The notes beneath the pieces are model-generated. The model was not told the origin of the DNA. It worked only from the letters and a program-made list of their open reading frames with translations, and ran no database searches. From NCBI RefSeq assembly GCF_014699075.1, contig NZ_JACXAB010000017.1, forward strand, positions 1 through 64,000: a stretch of 64,000 nt of DNA. Reading direction: 5' to 3'. The translations under genes were made by a program, and so were the position numbers. The number at the start of each line of letters is the position of its first letter. Position 1 is the stretch's first letter. This DNA comes from Microvirga sp. GTDB taxonomy: Bacteria > Pseudomonadota > Alphaproteobacteria > Rhizobiales > Beijerinckiaceae. Of this stretch, positions 28,584-39,486 are shown piece by piece.

Positions 28584-29483
28584 CTAGTCTCGCACGAGCC
28601 GCCAGATCAGCGTGCCTGTCATGGGGGCAACCGTCTGGCCTGAATTGTGGGATACGGACCCTATATTCTCGAACCGGCCCTGGCCGCTCCATGTTGCCTC
28701 ATCCACCTTGATGGGCTGATCGAACAGCTCGAACTTGCCCCGACCCTCAAGGAACGTGACCGAGTTCTCTTTCGTGTAGGCTTGGCCGCTCATCTGAACA
28801 GGCACGGGGATGCTAAGCCCATTGAGACGCAGGCTGAGAAGCCCCTTATGAAGGTCGACTGAGATCTCGGCCTGACACGCCTTGTCCAGAACGCTCGTCG
28901 GCTGACCCGAGAGGTCCAGTTTGCCGGTTCGCTGGAACTTATAGGGCTTTGCCGGGGCGGGCGGTGAGATGTTCACGCCATCTCCTTCGTCTTCCACCGT
29001 AGCAGTCCCTGTCGCGCAGGGGACGCGCCGGTCTGCCACCCAATTCTGGAACCGGCTATTGTCCGGCTGCATGGCGCCGAGGCCTCCAGGGTTGGCCATC
29101 ATCTTCTGCATGATGGCGGTTGCTGCCTGCCTCTCGCAGGCCTGATCTCCCTTGCACCCTTCCACCGCGTTCTTGAGGGCTGCCATTCCCTCCGGCATAG
29201 GCGCGTTGTTCTGATCGATGCCGCCAACCTTGATCATCGCGGCCGGGCTCTTCATGGGCATGTACATGGCAAGCTCAAGTTCCAGCTTGCGGTTCGCTGT
29301 CAGTCGGTACCATTCGACCTTGTTGGACAGGTCCTTTCTCCCGGAACCTTTCAGATCGACGGTGATGAAAAGGCGGCCGGTGGGAGCAGGGGGCGCAGGT
29401 CGGCGGCTGCTTTGGGGCAAAGCGGTTGTGGGAATGAGGCAGGCGAGCGCCAGGGCAGCTAGCCTTTGGAAACGAATGGACAT
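28584..29483 (-). CDS. Secreted hypothetical protein
   Basis: I do not recognise this 299-residue protein. It has a signal peptide (MSIRFQRLAALALACLIPTT, cleavage near ALPQ), and four cysteines in the mature part (two in EGCKGDQACER, two further on) that could form disulfides. The C-terminal half (from about 180) looks beta-rich: YKFQRTGKLDLSGQPTSVL, then FLEGRGKFELFDQPIKVDEATWSGQGRFENIG. The middle contains Met-rich helices (AAIMQKMMANPGG-like). It is likely periplasmic. An inverted repeat lies over its probable promoter (29493-29531). Confidence 0.7.
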   Translation of the reverse strand: MSIRFQRLAALALACLIPTTALPQSSRRPAPPAPTGRLFITVDLKGSGRKDLSNKVEWYRLTANRKLELELAMYMPMKSPAAMIKVGGIDQNNAPMPEGMAALKNAVEGCKGDQACERQAATAIMQKMMANPGGLGAMQPDNSRFQNWVADRRVPCATGTATVEDEGDGVNISPPAPAKPYKFQRTGKLDLSGQPTSVLDKACQAEISVDLHKGLLSLRLNGLSIPVPVQMSGQAYTKENSVTFLEGRGKFELFDQPIKVDEATWSGQGRFENIGSVSHNSGQTVAPMTGTLIWRLVRD

Positions 29484-29492
29484 CTGAGGCTC

Positions 29493-29531
29493 ACGTTACG
29501 ATAAGAGATGTCGAACTATATAAAGTAACGT
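29493..29531 (-). promoter_or_regulatory. Inverted repeat flanking a probable promoter of the secreted hypothetical gene
   Basis: ACGTTAC (29493-29499) and GTAACGT (29525-29531) are perfect inverted 7-mers 25 nt apart. Between them the minus strand reads TTTATATAGTTCG, a plausible -10 region. The arrangement suits a dimeric repressor or activator. No binding protein is identified. Confidence 0.35.
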
Positions 29532-29838
29532 AAGTCTGAGTGCGAATCCATAGTGTTTACAATGGCTTCATGGTCTACGCGCTTCAGATTGCAGAAGGTA
29601 TGCCGCTAACGCTGAGTCGCATCGCCTTTGTCGGGCATGGAGCCATGCAGAAATCGAATTCCTAGTTTGGAATGGTTCTTTTTGCGGCAGTGCAAACACT
29701 TGTCAGGGAAGGGGATCTCAGCTAAGGCTCCGGCGCAATCAGCGTGATGTCGCAGGGGGGTGTTTTGGGCCTTTCTGAGGCTTAAATGCGTTGCAGATTG
29801 CCGGCCCCGGGCCGGATTCCTGTCCTTCTAGGTGTCGT
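29532..29838 (+). other. Intergenic region upstream of nuoA
   Basis: About 300 nt without a gene. A TTGTCA (29700-29705) with a 17-nt spacer to TAAGGC (29723-29728) is the best promoter candidate for the nuo operon, but the -10 is poor. The stretch 29720-29830 holds several G runs and no clear hairpin. An in-frame ATG at 29791 would extend NuoA by 16 residues with no NuoA character. Confidence 0.3.
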
Positions 29839-30204
29839 ATGACGAATCTCCTCGCCGACTACCTGCCTCTTGTCATCTTCATCGGCGTCTCGCTCCTGAT
29901 CGGGGTGGCGTTGCTCGTGGCCCCGTTCATCGTCGCCTACAGCCGTCCGGACCAGGAGAAGCTCTCCGCCTACGAGTGCGGCTTCAATGCGTTCGACGAC
30001 GCCCGCATGAAGTTCGACGTGCGGTTCTATCTCGTAGCCATCCTTTTCATCATCTTCGACCTTGAAGTGGCGTTCCTGTTCCCCTGGGCCATTACGTTCG
30101 GGAATCTCGGCTGGTTCGGCTTCATTTCCATGATGCTCTTCCTTGGTGTCCTGACGGTCGGCTTCATCTACGAATGGAAGAAGGGAGCCCTCGAATGGGA
30201 TTGA
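29839..30204 (+). CDS. nuoA: NADH-quinone oxidoreductase subunit A
   Basis: Membrane-arm subunit that helps connect the peripheral arm of complex I. It is 121 residues with three spans (about 8-32, 61-82, 90-112). The conserved loop [40 protein letters not shown] is intact. The start at [12 protein letters not shown] gives the usual length. It overlaps nuoB by 10 nt, showing translational coupling at the head of the 14-gene operon. Confidence 0.95.
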   Translation: MTNLLADYLPLVIFIGVSLLIGVALLVAPFIVAYSRPDQEKLSAYECGFNAFDDARMKFDVRFYLVAILFIIFDLEVAFLFPWAITFGNLGWFGFISMMLFLGVLTVGFIYEWKKGALEWD

Positions 30205-30779
30205 TCTCCGACAACCAGTCGACCATGGTCGCTCCCGCTCCGCGCGGCATCATCGACCCGAACACCGACAAGCCGGTCGGCTCGACTGACCCTTACTTCG
30301 TCTCCATCAACGAGGAATTGTCCGACAAGGGCTTTCTCGTCACCTCGACCGAGGACCTCATCACCTGGGCGCGCACCGGCTCGCTCATGTGGATGACCTT
30401 CGGCCTAGCGTGCTGCGCCGTCGAGATGATGCAGATGTCCATGCCGCGCTATGACGCCGAGCGCTTCGGGTTCGCGCCCCGTGCCTCGCCGCGCCAGTCC
30501 GACGTGATGATCGTGGCCGGCACGCTCACCAACAAGATGGCGCCCGCGCTCCGCAAGGTCTACGACCAGATGCCGGAGCCGCGCTACGTCATCTCCATGG
30601 GCTCCTGCGCCAATGGCGGCGGCTACTATCACTTCTCCTACTCCGTGGTTCGTGGCTGCGACCGCATCGTGCCGGTCGACATCTACGTGCCGGGCTGCCC
30701 GCCCACGGCTGAGGCACTCCTCTACGGCGTGCTCCTTCTGCAGAAGAAGATCCGCCGAACCGGTACCATCGAGCGCTGA
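30195..30779 (+). CDS. nuoB: NADH-quinone oxidoreductase subunit B
   Basis: Carries iron-sulfur cluster N2, the electron donor to quinone. The ligands are C73 and C74 ([10 protein letters not shown]), C138 (GSCANGGG) and C168 (PGCPPT). The 194-residue product has an N-terminal extension of about 45 residues ([14 protein letters not shown]) typical of alphaproteobacteria. It starts MGLISDNQ inside the nuoA end. Confidence 0.96.
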   Translation: MGLISDNQSTMVAPAPRGIIDPNTDKPVGSTDPYFVSINEELSDKGFLVTSTEDLITWARTGSLMWMTFGLACCAVEMMQMSMPRYDAERFGFAPRASPRQSDVMIVAGTLTNKMAPALRKVYDQMPEPRYVISMGSCANGGGYYHFSYSVVRGCDRIVPVDIYVPGCPPTAEALLYGVLLLQKKIRRTGTIER

Positions 30780-30793
30780 GCAAAGGTCATTGT

Positions 30794-31396
30794 ATGAGTG
30801 CTGAGCTCCAAGCCCTGAGCGACCATATCGCCTCGTCCCTCGGCGCGGCGGTGGTGGACCGGGCTATCGCCTTCGACGAGTTGACCATCGTGGCGCGCCG
30901 CGAGGACATCCTGCCGGTGGTGACCTTCCTGCGGGACGACCCGCAATGCCGGTTCGTCTGCTTCATCGACATCTGCGGGGCGGATTATCCGGCGCGCGAG
31001 GAGCGGTTCGACGTGGTCTACCACTTCCTGGCGCCGCACCATAACCGCCGGATCCGGGTGAAGGTGATGACCGATGAGGCAACGCCTGTGCCGTCGCTTG
31101 TCGGCCTCTTCCCGGCGGCGAACTGGTACGAGCGCGAGGCATACGACCTTTACGGCATCCTGTTCTCCGGGCATCCGGACCTGCGCCGCATCCTCACGGA
31201 TTACGGCTTCGAAGGGCACCCACTCCGCAAGGACTTCCCGATGACCGGTTATGTCGAGGTCCGCTACGACGATGGGCAGGGCCGCGTGGTCTACGAGCCC
31301 GTGAAGCTCAATCAGGAATTCCGCAACTTCGACTTCCTCTCTCCCTGGGAAGGCACGGATTACGTGCTGCCGGGCGACGAGAAGGCCAAGGCTTAA
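30794..31396 (+). CDS. nuoC: NADH-quinone oxidoreductase subunit C
   Basis: Peripheral-arm 30-kDa subunit, 200 residues. It contains [20 protein letters not shown] [42 protein letters not shown] and [14 protein letters not shown], the family signature. It is separate from nuoD here, unlike the E. coli nuoCD fusion. It starts 14 nt after nuoB. Confidence 0.95.
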   Translation: MSAELQALSDHIASSLGAAVVDRAIAFDELTIVARREDILPVVTFLRDDPQCRFVCFIDICGADYPAREERFDVVYHFLAPHHNRRIRVKVMTDEATPVPSLVGLFPAANWYEREAYDLYGILFSGHPDLRRILTDYGFEGHPLRKDFPMTGYVEVRYDDGQGRVVYEPVKLNQEFRNFDFLSPWEGTDYVLPGDEKAKA

Positions 31397-31416
31397 AGGA
31401 GCGGAAAGGGCGACCC

Positions 31417-32607
31417 ATGGGCGAGCATAACATCCGCAACTTCACCATCAATTTCGGGCCGCAGCACCCGGCTGCGCACGGCGTGCTGCGCCTCGTGCTG
31501 GAGCTGGACGGCGAGGTGGTCGAGCGCGTCGATCCGCATATCGGCCTGCTCCATCGCGGCACCGAGAAGCTGATCGAGTACAAGACCTACGTTCAGGCCA
31601 ATCCCTATTTCGACCGGCTCGACTACGTTGCGCCGATGAACCAGGAGCATGGCTACTGCCTTGCCATTGAGAAGCTCCTCGGGATCCAAGTGCCCCGGCG
31701 TGCCCAGCTGATCCGCGTCCTCTTCTCGGAGATCAGCCGTCTTCTGTCGCATCTCCTCAACGTGACCACGCAGGCCATGGACGTTGGCGCGCTCACGCCG
31801 CCTCTCTGGGGCTTCGAGGAGCGCGAGAAGCTCATGATCTTCTATGAGCGCGTCTCCGGCTCGCGGATGCATGCGAATTACTTCCGGCCCGGCGGCGTCA
31901 ACATGGACATCCAGCCGGAGCTGATCGACGATATCGAGGCTTTCTGCGACCCGTTCCTGCAGGTGCTGGACGATCTCGACACCCTCGTGATCGGCAACCG
32001 CATCTTCAAGCAGCGTAACGTTGACATCGGCACCATCACCTTGGATGACTGCTTCCGCTGGGGCTTCTCGGGCCCGATCGTCCGCAGCTGCGGCGTCGCC
32101 TGGGACCTGCGCAAGTCGCAGCCCTACGAGTGCTACGAGGAGATGGAATTCGACATCCCCGTGGGTAAGAACGGCGACAACTACGACCGTCAGGTCATTC
32201 GCATGGAAGAGATGCGCCAGAGCGTCAGGATCATGCGCCAGTGCCTCGACAAGCTGCGGGCGCCGGACGGGCAGGGGCCCGTGACCACGCTCGACGGCAA
32301 GGTCGCGCCGCCGTCGCGTAAGGATATGAAGCGCTCGATGGAAGCGCTGATCCACCACTTCAAGCTCTACACGGAAGGCTTCCACGTCCCTGCGGGCGAG
32401 GTCTATGCCGCCGTCGAGGCTCCGAAGGGTGAGTTCGGCGTGTACCTTGTGTCGGACGGCACCAACAAGGCCTATCGCTGCAGGATCCGCGCCCCGGGCT
32501 TCGCCCATCTGCAGGGCATGGATTTCATGTGCCGCGGCCACATGCTGGCCGACGTCGCGGGCGTCCTGGGTTCCCTCGACATCGTGTTCGGCGAGGTCGA
32601 CCGCTAA
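31417..32607 (+). CDS. nuoD: NADH-quinone oxidoreductase subunit D
   Basis: The 49-kDa subunit that forms most of the quinone pocket with NuoB. The 396-residue protein has the opening [18 protein letters not shown] (with the quinone-interacting His), [16 protein letters not shown], and the end [41 protein letters not shown]. It starts after GGAAAGGG. A family-B palindrome half separates it from nuoE. Confidence 0.97.
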   Translation: MGEHNIRNFTINFGPQHPAAHGVLRLVLELDGEVVERVDPHIGLLHRGTEKLIEYKTYVQANPYFDRLDYVAPMNQEHGYCLAIEKLLGIQVPRRAQLIRVLFSEISRLLSHLLNVTTQAMDVGALTPPLWGFEEREKLMIFYERVSGSRMHANYFRPGGVNMDIQPELIDDIEAFCDPFLQVLDDLDTLVIGNRIFKQRNVDIGTITLDDCFRWGFSGPIVRSCGVAWDLRKSQPYECYEEMEFDIPVGKNGDNYDRQVIRMEEMRQSVRIMRQCLDKLRAPDGQGPVTTLDGKVAPPSRKDMKRSMEALIHHFKLYTEGFHVPAGEVYAAVEAPKGEFGVYLVSDGTNKAYRCRIRAPGFAHLQGMDFMCRGHMLADVAGVLGSLDIVFGEVDR

Positions 32608-32676
32608 CGAATACCTGTTCCGAACACGGAACAGGAAGCCACGCTCATTGAAGCGTGCTGAAATGGTTCAAGTCGT

Positions 32677-32701
32677 ATGGCCGGGCCTCGAGCCCGGCCA
32701 T
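32677..32701. repeat. Family-B half unit between nuoD and nuoE
   Basis: ATGGCCGGGCC-T-CGAGCCCGGCCAT is a near-perfect palindrome of the family seen at 4907, 9757, 13030 and 22845, here inside an operon. In RNA it would form a stable hairpin 20 nt before nuoE and could protect or end transcripts. Confidence 0.6.
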
Positions 32702-32721
32702 GACGATGAGGAGAAGAGTGT

Positions 32722-33780
32722 ATGGCCGTTCGCAAGCTCGCGCCTGAAGACATGCAGCCCGATACCTTCGTTCTCTCCCCGGAGATCGAGGCCTTCGCTG
32801 ACAAGGAAATCGCCAAGTATCCCCCGGGTCGGCAGGCTTCGGCGGTGATCGCTCTCCTGGGAAAGGCTCAGGAGCAGGCGGGCGGCTGGCTGCCGCGCAA
32901 GGCCATCGAGGCGGTGGCCGCGAAGCTCGACATGCCGGTGATCCGCGTGATGGAGGTGGCGACCTTCTACACGATGTTCAACCTCGAGCCGGTCGGGAAA
33001 TACTTCATCCAGTTCTGCGGCACGACGCCCTGCGTCCTGCGCGGGGCCGGGGACATCCGAAAGGTCCTGGAGACCCGCGTCGGTGAGCAGAACCATGTGT
33101 CTGCCGACGGCACCTTCTCCTGGCTGGAAGTGGAGTGCCTTGGTGCCTGCTCCAACGCCCCGATGGTGCAGATTAACGACGACTACTACGAAGACCTGAC
33201 GACCGAGAATTTCGAGAAGCTTCTCGATGATCTTGCTGCCGGCCGGCCCGTGAAGACGGGATCGCAGATCGGCCGCAACCGGTCCGAGCCTTTCGAGGCC
33301 GTGAATACCCTCCAGGATCCGACGCTCTTTGACGGCTCGCTCGTGGGCGCCTGGCGCAAGCGCTTCGATGAGCAGGCGAAGGCTGCCGAGACCGGCGAGA
33401 ATGCGGCCGCCATGGCGAGCATTCCCCAGGAGGTGAAGGCTGCGAAGCCCACCGCTGGCCGTGCCATCGAGAGCCCTGTCGCGGACACCCCGGCGGAACG
33501 CGCCAAGGAAGGCGAGACGCCGATCAATCCGACGGACCGCAAGGAAGCCGCCGATCCGTCGACGGCGACCAAGGGCAAGTCGCATACGGAAGAGGGCGCA
33601 AGGCCTGCTCCGCAGAGCAGCAAGTCCTACGTGGCATCGCCCACGAAGGACGGCGAGGCTGTGCCCAACAGCCCGACGACCCCGGAAGCCGGTACGCCGC
33701 CTGCCCAAGCCGAGACACGCCGTGACGGCAGCGAGAGCAAGCCGGGCGTGACCGTCGACAAAGACAACATGACGTCCTGA
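32722..33780 (+). CDS. nuoE: NADH-quinone oxidoreductase subunit E with long C-terminal tail
   Basis: The 24-kDa subunit that holds cluster N1a. Ligands are C99, C104, C139 and C143 (FCGTTPC and CLGAC). The thioredoxin-like core ends near residue 175. Residues about 215-352 are a low-complexity tail rich in Ala, Lys, Glu, Pro, Ser and Thr (for example EGETPINPTDRKEAADPST), so this NuoE is about twice the E. coli length (166). Such tails are known in Rhizobiales NuoE; function unknown. Confidence 0.95.
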   Translation: MAVRKLAPEDMQPDTFVLSPEIEAFADKEIAKYPPGRQASAVIALLGKAQEQAGGWLPRKAIEAVAAKLDMPVIRVMEVATFYTMFNLEPVGKYFIQFCGTTPCVLRGAGDIRKVLETRVGEQNHVSADGTFSWLEVECLGACSNAPMVQINDDYYEDLTTENFEKLLDDLAAGRPVKTGSQIGRNRSEPFEAVNTLQDPTLFDGSLVGAWRKRFDEQAKAAETGENAAAMASIPQEVKAAKPTAGRAIESPVADTPAERAKEGETPINPTDRKEAADPSTATKGKSHTEEGARPAPQSSKSYVASPTKDGEAVPNSPTTPEAGTPPAQAETRRDGSESKPGVTVDKDNMTS

Positions 33781-33794
33781 TGGAGTGATCGGGA

Positions 33795-35096
33795 ATGCTT
33801 CAGGACAAAGATCGTATCTTCACCAATCTCTACGGCTTCCACTCGCCGGACCTCAAGGCCGCGCAGATGCGTGGCGCCTGGGACGGAACCAAGTTCCTCC
33901 TGGAGCAGGGCCGCGACTGGATCATCAACGAGATGAAGGCGTCCGGCCTGCGCGGCCGCGGCGGCGCCGGATTCCCCACGGGTCTGAAATGGTCCTTCAT
34001 GCCCAAACAGTCGGACGGCCGTCCGCACTACCTGGTCGTGAACGCGGACGAGTCGGAGCCCGGCACCTGCAAGGATCGCGAGATCATGCGGAACGATCCG
34101 CATCTTCTCGTGGAGGGCTGCCTTCTCGCGTCCTTCGCCATGGGGGCTCACGCGGCCTACATCTACATCCGCGGCGAGTACGTGGCAGAGCGCCATGCGC
34201 TCCAGCGCGCTGTGGACGAGGCCTATGAGGCCAAGCTCATCGGCAAGGACAACATCCACGGCTACCCCTTCGACCTTTATGTCCACCACGGCGCAGGCGC
34301 TTACATCTGCGGCGAGGAGACGGCGCTCATCGAGAGCATGGAAGGCAAGAAGGGCATGCCGCGCCTGAAGCCGCCGTTCCCGGCCAATATGGGCCTTTAC
34401 GGCTGCCCGACCACGGTCAACAACGTGGAGTCCATTGCGGTCGCCGGCACGATCCTGCGCCGTGGCGCCTCCTGGTTCTCCAGCATCGGTCGCCCGAACA
34501 ATGTGGGCACCAAGCTCTTCTGCGTGTCGGGTCACGTGAACAAGCCCTGCAACGTGGAAGAGGCCATGGGCCTGACCTTCCGCGAGTTGATCGACCGCCA
34601 TTGCGGCGGCATCCGTGGCGGCTGGGACAACCTTCTGGGCGTCATCCCTGGCGGATCCTCCGTGCCGATCGTTCCGGCCCATGAGATCGCCGACGCCTAT
34701 ATGGATTTCGACACGCTGCGGAACCTGAAGTCCGGCCTCGGCACCGCCGCCGTGATCGTCATGGACAAGTCCACCGACATCGTCCGGGCCATCGCCCGTC
34801 TCGCTTACTTCTACAAGCACGAGAGCTGCGGCCAGTGCACCCCGTGCCGTGAGGGTACGGGTTGGATGTGGCGCGTGCTCACCCGCATGGCCGAAGGCCG
34901 CGCCCAGAAGCGTGAAATCGACATGCTCCTCGAAGTCTCGACCCAGATCGAAGGCCACACCATCTGCGCGCTCGGCGACGCAGCGGCTTGGCCGGTCCAG
35001 GGTCTGATCCGCCACTTCCGTCACGAGATCGAGAAGCGGATCGACGATTACGCGGCGAACCCGCATTCCGAATCCGTCATGATCGCGGCGGAGTGA
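33795..35096 (+). CDS. nuoF: NADH-quinone oxidoreductase subunit F
   Basis: The NADH-oxidising 51-kDa subunit. The FMN/NADH site includes [18 protein letters not shown] and [15 protein letters not shown]. The [4Fe-4S] cluster N3 is bound by C345, C348, C351 and C391 ([13 protein letters not shown] and HTICALG). Length is 433. It begins 14 nt after nuoE and is followed by nuoG after 8 nt. Confidence 0.97.
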   Translation: MLQDKDRIFTNLYGFHSPDLKAAQMRGAWDGTKFLLEQGRDWIINEMKASGLRGRGGAGFPTGLKWSFMPKQSDGRPHYLVVNADESEPGTCKDREIMRNDPHLLVEGCLLASFAMGAHAAYIYIRGEYVAERHALQRAVDEAYEAKLIGKDNIHGYPFDLYVHHGAGAYICGEETALIESMEGKKGMPRLKPPFPANMGLYGCPTTVNNVESIAVAGTILRRGASWFSSIGRPNNVGTKLFCVSGHVNKPCNVEEAMGLTFRELIDRHCGGIRGGWDNLLGVIPGGSSVPIVPAHEIADAYMDFDTLRNLKSGLGTAAVIVMDKSTDIVRAIARLAYFYKHESCGQCTPCREGTGWMWRVLTRMAEGRAQKREIDMLLEVSTQIEGHTICALGDAAAWPVQGLIRHFRHEIEKRIDDYAANPHSESVMIAAE

Positions 35097-35104
35097 GATT
35101 GAAG

Positions 35105-37183
35105 ATGGCGAAAATCATCGTTGATGGCGTCGAGGTCGACGTTCCTGCGGAATACACCCTGCTCCAGGCCGCCGAAATGGCCGGGGCGGAAATTCCGCGC
35201 TTCTGCTACCACGAGCGGCTCTCGATTGCCGGCAACTGCCGCATGTGCCTCGTCGAGGTGAAGGGCGCGCCGAAGCCGGTGGCCTCCTGCGCCTGGGGCG
35301 TGCGCGACTGCCGTCCGGGCCCGAACGGCGAGCCGCCGGAAATCTCCACCAAGTCGCCGACGGTGAAGAAGGCGCGGGAAGGGGTGATGGAGTTCCTCCT
35401 CATCAACCACCCGCTCGATTGCCCGATCTGCGACCAGGGTGGCCAGTGCGACCTGCAGGACCAGGCGATGGCCTACGGTGTCGACAGCAGCCGCTTCCAC
35501 GAGAACAAGCGCGCGGTGACCGACAAGTATCTCGGTCCGCTGGTGCGCACCTCCATGAACCGGTGCATCCACTGCACCCGCTGCGTGCGCTTCTCGGCCG
35601 AAGTGGCCGGCGTGCCGGATCTCGGCGCCCTCTGGCGCGGCGAAGACATGGAGATCACGAGCTATCTCGAGAAGGCCCTCGGCTCCGAGCTGCAGGCCAA
35701 CGTGGCGGATCTCTGCCCCGTGGGCGCGCTGACCCACAAGCCGGAAGCCTATCATTACCGTCCCTGGGAGCTCACCAAGACCGATTCCGTCGACGTGATG
35801 GATGCGGTCGGCTCCTCGATCCGCGTCGATTCCCGTGGCCGCGAGGTCATGCGCATCCTGCCGCGCGTGAACGAGGCGGTGAACGAGGAGTGGATCACCG
35901 ACAAGACCCGCCAGATCGTGGACGGCCTGCGCCTTCAGCGCCTCGACCGCCCCTTCGTGCGGGAGAACGGCCGCCTGCGTCCTGCCTCGTGGCAGGAGGC
36001 CTTCGCCACCATCGCCAACCGCGTGAAGGGCACCGACCCGAAGCGCATCGGCGCCATCGTGGGCGATCTCGCTGCGGTCGAGGAAATGTACGCCCTGAAG
36101 CTCCTCATGGAGAGCCTCGGCGTCACCAACATCGACGCCCGTCAGGACGGTAGCGTGCTGACCCCGGTCTATGGCCGCGGCTCCTACCTGTTCAACACCA
36201 CCATCTCCGGCATCGAGGATGCGGACGCGATCCTGATCGTGGGCTCGAACCCGCGCATCGAGGCCTCGCTCGTCAACGTGCGTATCCGCAAGCGCTGGCG
36301 CGCGGCTCCGCCGCCGATTGCGCTGATCGGCGAGCATGCGGATCTGACATACCCCTACGAGTACCTCGGCGCTGGTCCCGAGACGCTCTCCGAATTGGCC
36401 TCCGGCCGCCACAGCTTCATCGAGAAGCTGCGCGGCGCCGAGCGTCCGCTGATCATTGTGGGGCAGGGCGCTCTCTCCCGTCCTGACGGTCTGGCGGTGC
36501 TCTCCACCGTGGCTCAGCTCGCCCGTGACGTCGGGGCGGTGAAGGACGGCTGGACCGGCTTCTCGGTTCTGCATACCGCTGCGTCGCGCGTCGGCGCCCT
36601 CGATCTCGGTCTCGTGCCGGGCGAGTGGGGCCTGAATGCTCAGACCATGGTGCAGGGCGAAGTGGACGTGCTGTTCAATCTCGGCGCAGACGAGATCGAC
36701 ATCGCCCCGGGCGCCTTCGTGATCTATCAGGGCACCCATGGCGACCGCGGCGCGCACCGCGCCGATGTGATCCTGCCGGCTGCCACCTATACGGAGAAGT
36801 CCGGAACCTATGTGAACACCGAGGGCCGGGTGCAGCTCGCCAACCGGGCAGCCTTCGCTCCGGGCGAGGCTCGCGAGGACTGGGCAATCCTGCGCGCTCT
36901 GTCCGACGTGCTTGGGCATCGCCTGCCGTTCGACTCGCTGAACGCCCTGCGGGCGAAGCTCTATGCGGCCTACCCGCATTTCGCCGCGGTCGAGACGGTT
37001 CAGCCGGCGGACAGCTTCGCGGCCATCCAGGCGCTCGCCAATGTCGGCGGCTCGCTTGGGCGCGAGCCTTTCGTGAGCCCCGTGAAGGACTTCTACCTGA
37101 CGAACCCCATTGCCCGCGCCTCCGGCGTCATGGCCGAGTGCTCCGCGCTCGCCCGTGAGCTGAAGCTCGAGGCGGCTGAGTAA
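35105..37183 (+). CDS. nuoG: NADH-quinone oxidoreductase subunit G
   Basis: The 75-kDa subunit, 692 residues. The [2Fe-2S] N1b ligands are C34, C45, C48 and C62. N5 uses H102, C106, C109 and C115. N4 uses C154, C157, C160 and C204. The C-terminal part is the vestigial molybdopterin oxidoreductase fold. No fourth Cys set exists after 210, so cluster N7 of E. coli is absent. The start is at 35105 ([13 protein letters not shown]); upstream codons lie in nuoF. Confidence 0.96.
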   Translation: MAKIIVDGVEVDVPAEYTLLQAAEMAGAEIPRFCYHERLSIAGNCRMCLVEVKGAPKPVASCAWGVRDCRPGPNGEPPEISTKSPTVKKAREGVMEFLLINHPLDCPICDQGGQCDLQDQAMAYGVDSSRFHENKRAVTDKYLGPLVRTSMNRCIHCTRCVRFSAEVAGVPDLGALWRGEDMEITSYLEKALGSELQANVADLCPVGALTHKPEAYHYRPWELTKTDSVDVMDAVGSSIRVDSRGREVMRILPRVNEAVNEEWITDKTRQIVDGLRLQRLDRPFVRENGRLRPASWQEAFATIANRVKGTDPKRIGAIVGDLAAVEEMYALKLLMESLGVTNIDARQDGSVLTPVYGRGSYLFNTTISGIEDADAILIVGSNPRIEASLVNVRIRKRWRAAPPPIALIGEHADLTYPYEYLGAGPETLSELASGRHSFIEKLRGAERPLIIVGQGALSRPDGLAVLSTVAQLARDVGAVKDGWTGFSVLHTAASRVGALDLGLVPGEWGLNAQTMVQGEVDVLFNLGADEIDIAPGAFVIYQGTHGDRGAHRADVILPAATYTEKSGTYVNTEGRVQLANRAAFAPGEAREDWAILRALSDVLGHRLPFDSLNALRAKLYAAYPHFAAVETVQPADSFAAIQALANVGGSLGREPFVSPVKDFYLTNPIARASGVMAECSALARELKLEAAE

Positions 37184-37195
37184 GAGGAACGGATC

Positions 37196-38221
37196 ATGGA
37201 ATTTGGGGACATCCTCCTCGCCGTCGCGATCATGCTGGGCAAGAGCCTGCTCATGCTGGTCGCGCTTCTCATCTTCATTGCCTACGCACTCTATGCCGAC
37301 CGCAAGGTCTGGGCTGCCGTGCAGCTGCGCCGCGGCCCGAACGTGGTCGGTCCCTGGGGCCTGCTTCAATCCTTCGCCGATCTGCTCAAGTTCGTCCTGA
37401 AGGAGCCGATCATCCCGGCGCCGGCCAACAAGGGCATGTTCCTGCTGGCGCCGTTGCTGATGTGCACCCTGTCGCTGGCGGCCTGGGCGGTCATTCCGCT
37501 CAATTCCGGTTGGGCCATCGCCGACATCAACGTAGGCATCCTCTATATCTTCGCGATCTCGTCGCTCGGCGTCTACGGCGTCATCATGGGCGGCTGGGCC
37601 TCGAACTCGAAGTACCCGTTTCTCGGCGCGCTCCGCTCGGCCGCCCAGATGGTCTCCTACGAGGTGTCCATCGGCTTCGTGATCGTGACCGTGCTCATGT
37701 GCGCCGGCACCCTGAACCTTTCGGCTATCGTGGAAGCGCAGAACTCCAGCCTCGGCATCCTGGGCTGGTACTGGCTGCCGCTCTTCCCGATGTTCGTGGT
37801 GTTCTTCATCTCGGCCATGGCCGAGACGAACCGCCCGCCCTTCGACCTGCCGGAGGCCGAATCCGAGCTCGTGGCCGGCTACATGGTGGAGTATTCCTCC
37901 ACGCCGTACCTGCTCTTCATGCTCGGCGAGTACGTGGCCATCATGACCATGTGCGCACTCGGCACGATCCTGTTCCTGGGCGGCTGGCTGTCGCCGATCC
38001 CGTTCGCGCCCTTCACCTGGGTGCCGGGCGTGATCTGGTTCGTGCTGAAGGCGAGCTTCCTCTTCATCCTCATCGCCATGGTGAAAGCCCTGGTTCCCCG
38101 CTACCGTTACGATCAGCTCATGCGCCTCGGGTGGAAGGTCTTCCTGCCGCTGTCGCTCGCCATGGTCGTGATCGTGGCGGCTGTCCTGATGGTCACCGGC
38201 AATGCGCCGGGCGTCCGCTAA
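37196..38221 (+). CDS. nuoH: NADH-quinone oxidoreductase subunit H
   Basis: The membrane subunit at the base of the quinone tunnel, 341 residues with about eight spans. Conserved blocks are [20 protein letters not shown], the acidic loop [32 protein letters not shown] and [19 protein letters not shown] [19 protein letters not shown]. It begins 12 nt after nuoG. Confidence 0.96.
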   Translation: MEFGDILLAVAIMLGKSLLMLVALLIFIAYALYADRKVWAAVQLRRGPNVVGPWGLLQSFADLLKFVLKEPIIPAPANKGMFLLAPLLMCTLSLAAWAVIPLNSGWAIADINVGILYIFAISSLGVYGVIMGGWASNSKYPFLGALRSAAQMVSYEVSIGFVIVTVLMCAGTLNLSAIVEAQNSSLGILGWYWLPLFPMFVVFFISAMAETNRPPFDLPEAESELVAGYMVEYSSTPYLLFMLGEYVAIMTMCALGTILFLGGWLSPIPFAPFTWVPGVIWFVLKASFLFILIAMVKALVPRYRYDQLMRLGWKVFLPLSLAMVVIVAAVLMVTGNAPGVR

Positions 38222-38233
38222 AGGAGATCGGCC

Positions 38234-38722
38234 ATGCAGCTCGACCGCATTGCCCAATCCCTCCTGCTGAAGGAGTTCATCTCAGGCTTCATCCTGACGG
38301 TGAAATACTTCTTCAAGCCGAAGGCGACCCTGAACTACCCGTTCGAGATGGGGCATCGCGGGCCCCGGTTCCGCGGTGAGCATGCCCTGCGGCGCTATCC
38401 CAACGGGGAAGAGCGCTGCATCGCCTGCAAGCTGTGCGAGGCCATCTGCCCGGCGCAGGCCATCACCATCGAGGCCGGTCCGCGCCGCAACGACGGTACC
38501 CGCCGCACGACCCGCTACGACATCGACATGGTGAAGTGCATCTATTGCGGCATGTGCCAGGAGGCCTGCCCGGTGGACGCCATCGTGGAGGGGCCGAACC
38601 TCGAGTTCTCCGTGGAGACCCGCGAGGAACTCTACTACGACAAGGCCAAGCTTCTCGAGAACGGGGAGCGCTGGGAGCGCGAGATCGCGAAGAACCTCGC
38701 GAAGAACGCCCCCTACCGCTAA
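38234..38722 (+). CDS. nuoI: NADH-quinone oxidoreductase subunit I
   Basis: An 8Fe ferredoxin-like subunit with clusters N6a and N6b. Two C-x2-C-x2-C-x3-C motifs are visible: C62, C65, C68, C72 and C102, C105, C108, C112. Length is 162 with the N-terminal amphipathic helix ([17 protein letters not shown]). nuoJ follows after a 138-bp gap containing a hairpin. Confidence 0.97.
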   Translation: MQLDRIAQSLLLKEFISGFILTVKYFFKPKATLNYPFEMGHRGPRFRGEHALRRYPNGEERCIACKLCEAICPAQAITIEAGPRRNDGTRRTTRYDIDMVKCIYCGMCQEACPVDAIVEGPNLEFSVETREELYYDKAKLLENGERWEREIAKNLAKNAPYR

Positions 38723-38759
38723 GAGCGCCTTTGGCCCGGTGAGGGCAGGGGCAAGCAGC

Positions 38760-38782
38760 TCCGGCGGGTTGTCCCCGCCGGA
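38760..38782. terminator. Hairpin in the nuoI-nuoJ gap
   Basis: TCCGGCGGG (38760-38768) and CCCGCCGGA (38774-38782) make a perfect 9-bp stem with a 5-nt loop. No T run follows, so it is more likely an mRNA-stability or partial-attenuation structure than a full terminator, as nuoJ-N lie downstream. Confidence 0.4.
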
Positions 38783-38860
38783 TTCGGAATTTATAGACAG
38801 GCCGCCGGGTTGTCCGGGGCCACGTCGGAAGGGGCCGCTCACCAGCGGCTTGAACTGAGC

Positions 38861-39475
38861 ATGACGGTTACCGCCGCCTTCTTCTATCTGTTCGCGACGA
38901 TCACGATCGCCTCCGGCTTCATGGTGATTGCCTCCCGCAATCCCGTGCAGTCGGTGCTGTTCCTCATCCTGGCCTTCGTGAATGCGGCGGGCCTTTTCCT
39001 GCTGATGGGAGCCGAGTTCCTGGCGATGATCCTGGTGATCGTCTATGTGGGCGCGGTCGCGGTGCTGTTCCTCTTCGTCGTCATGATGCTCGACGTGGAT
39101 TTCGCGGCTCTCCGCCAGGGCTTCCTGCAGTACCTGCCCATCGGCGGTCTCATCGGGCTGATCCTCCTGCTGGAACTGATCCTCGTGGTCGGCACCTACA
39201 CCATCGACCCGGGTCTGGTCCGGTCTCCCCAGGTGCCGATCCCGTCGGCCGACGTCATGACCAACACCGAGGCTATCGGCCAGGTGCTCTACACCCGCTA
39301 CTTCTACTTCTTCCAGGCCGCCGGCCTGATCCTGCTGGTCGCCATGATCGGCGCCATCGTCCTCACCCTGCGCGAGCGGGTGGGCGTGCGGCGCCAGGAC
39401 ATCACCAAGCAGAACGCCCGGACGCAGGAAACCGCGGTCGAGGTGCGGAAGGTTCCCTTCCGCCAAGGCATTTAA
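38861..39475 (+). CDS. nuoJ: NADH-quinone oxidoreductase subunit J
   Basis: Membrane-arm subunit, 204 residues, with five spans. It contains [51 protein letters not shown], the family core with the pi-bulge helix. The start is set at 38861 ([14 protein letters not shown]); a TTG further upstream would add an unrelated 17 residues. Confidence 0.95.
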   Translation: MTVTAAFFYLFATITIASGFMVIASRNPVQSVLFLILAFVNAAGLFLLMGAEFLAMILVIVYVGAVAVLFLFVVMMLDVDFAALRQGFLQYLPIGGLIGLILLLELILVVGTYTIDPGLVRSPQVPIPSADVMTNTEAIGQVLYTRYFYFFQAAGLILLVAMIGAIVLTLRERVGVRRQDITKQNARTQETAVEVRKVPFRQGI

Positions 39476-39486
39476 GGAGGCGCGCC

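Noticed and set aside
35048..38257. Very long open frame (over 1000 codons) on the minus strand opposite nuoG-nuoI
   Set aside because: It is antisense to three certain complex I genes, rich in His, Ala, Arg and Asp as expected for a GC-rich shadow frame, and has no domain.
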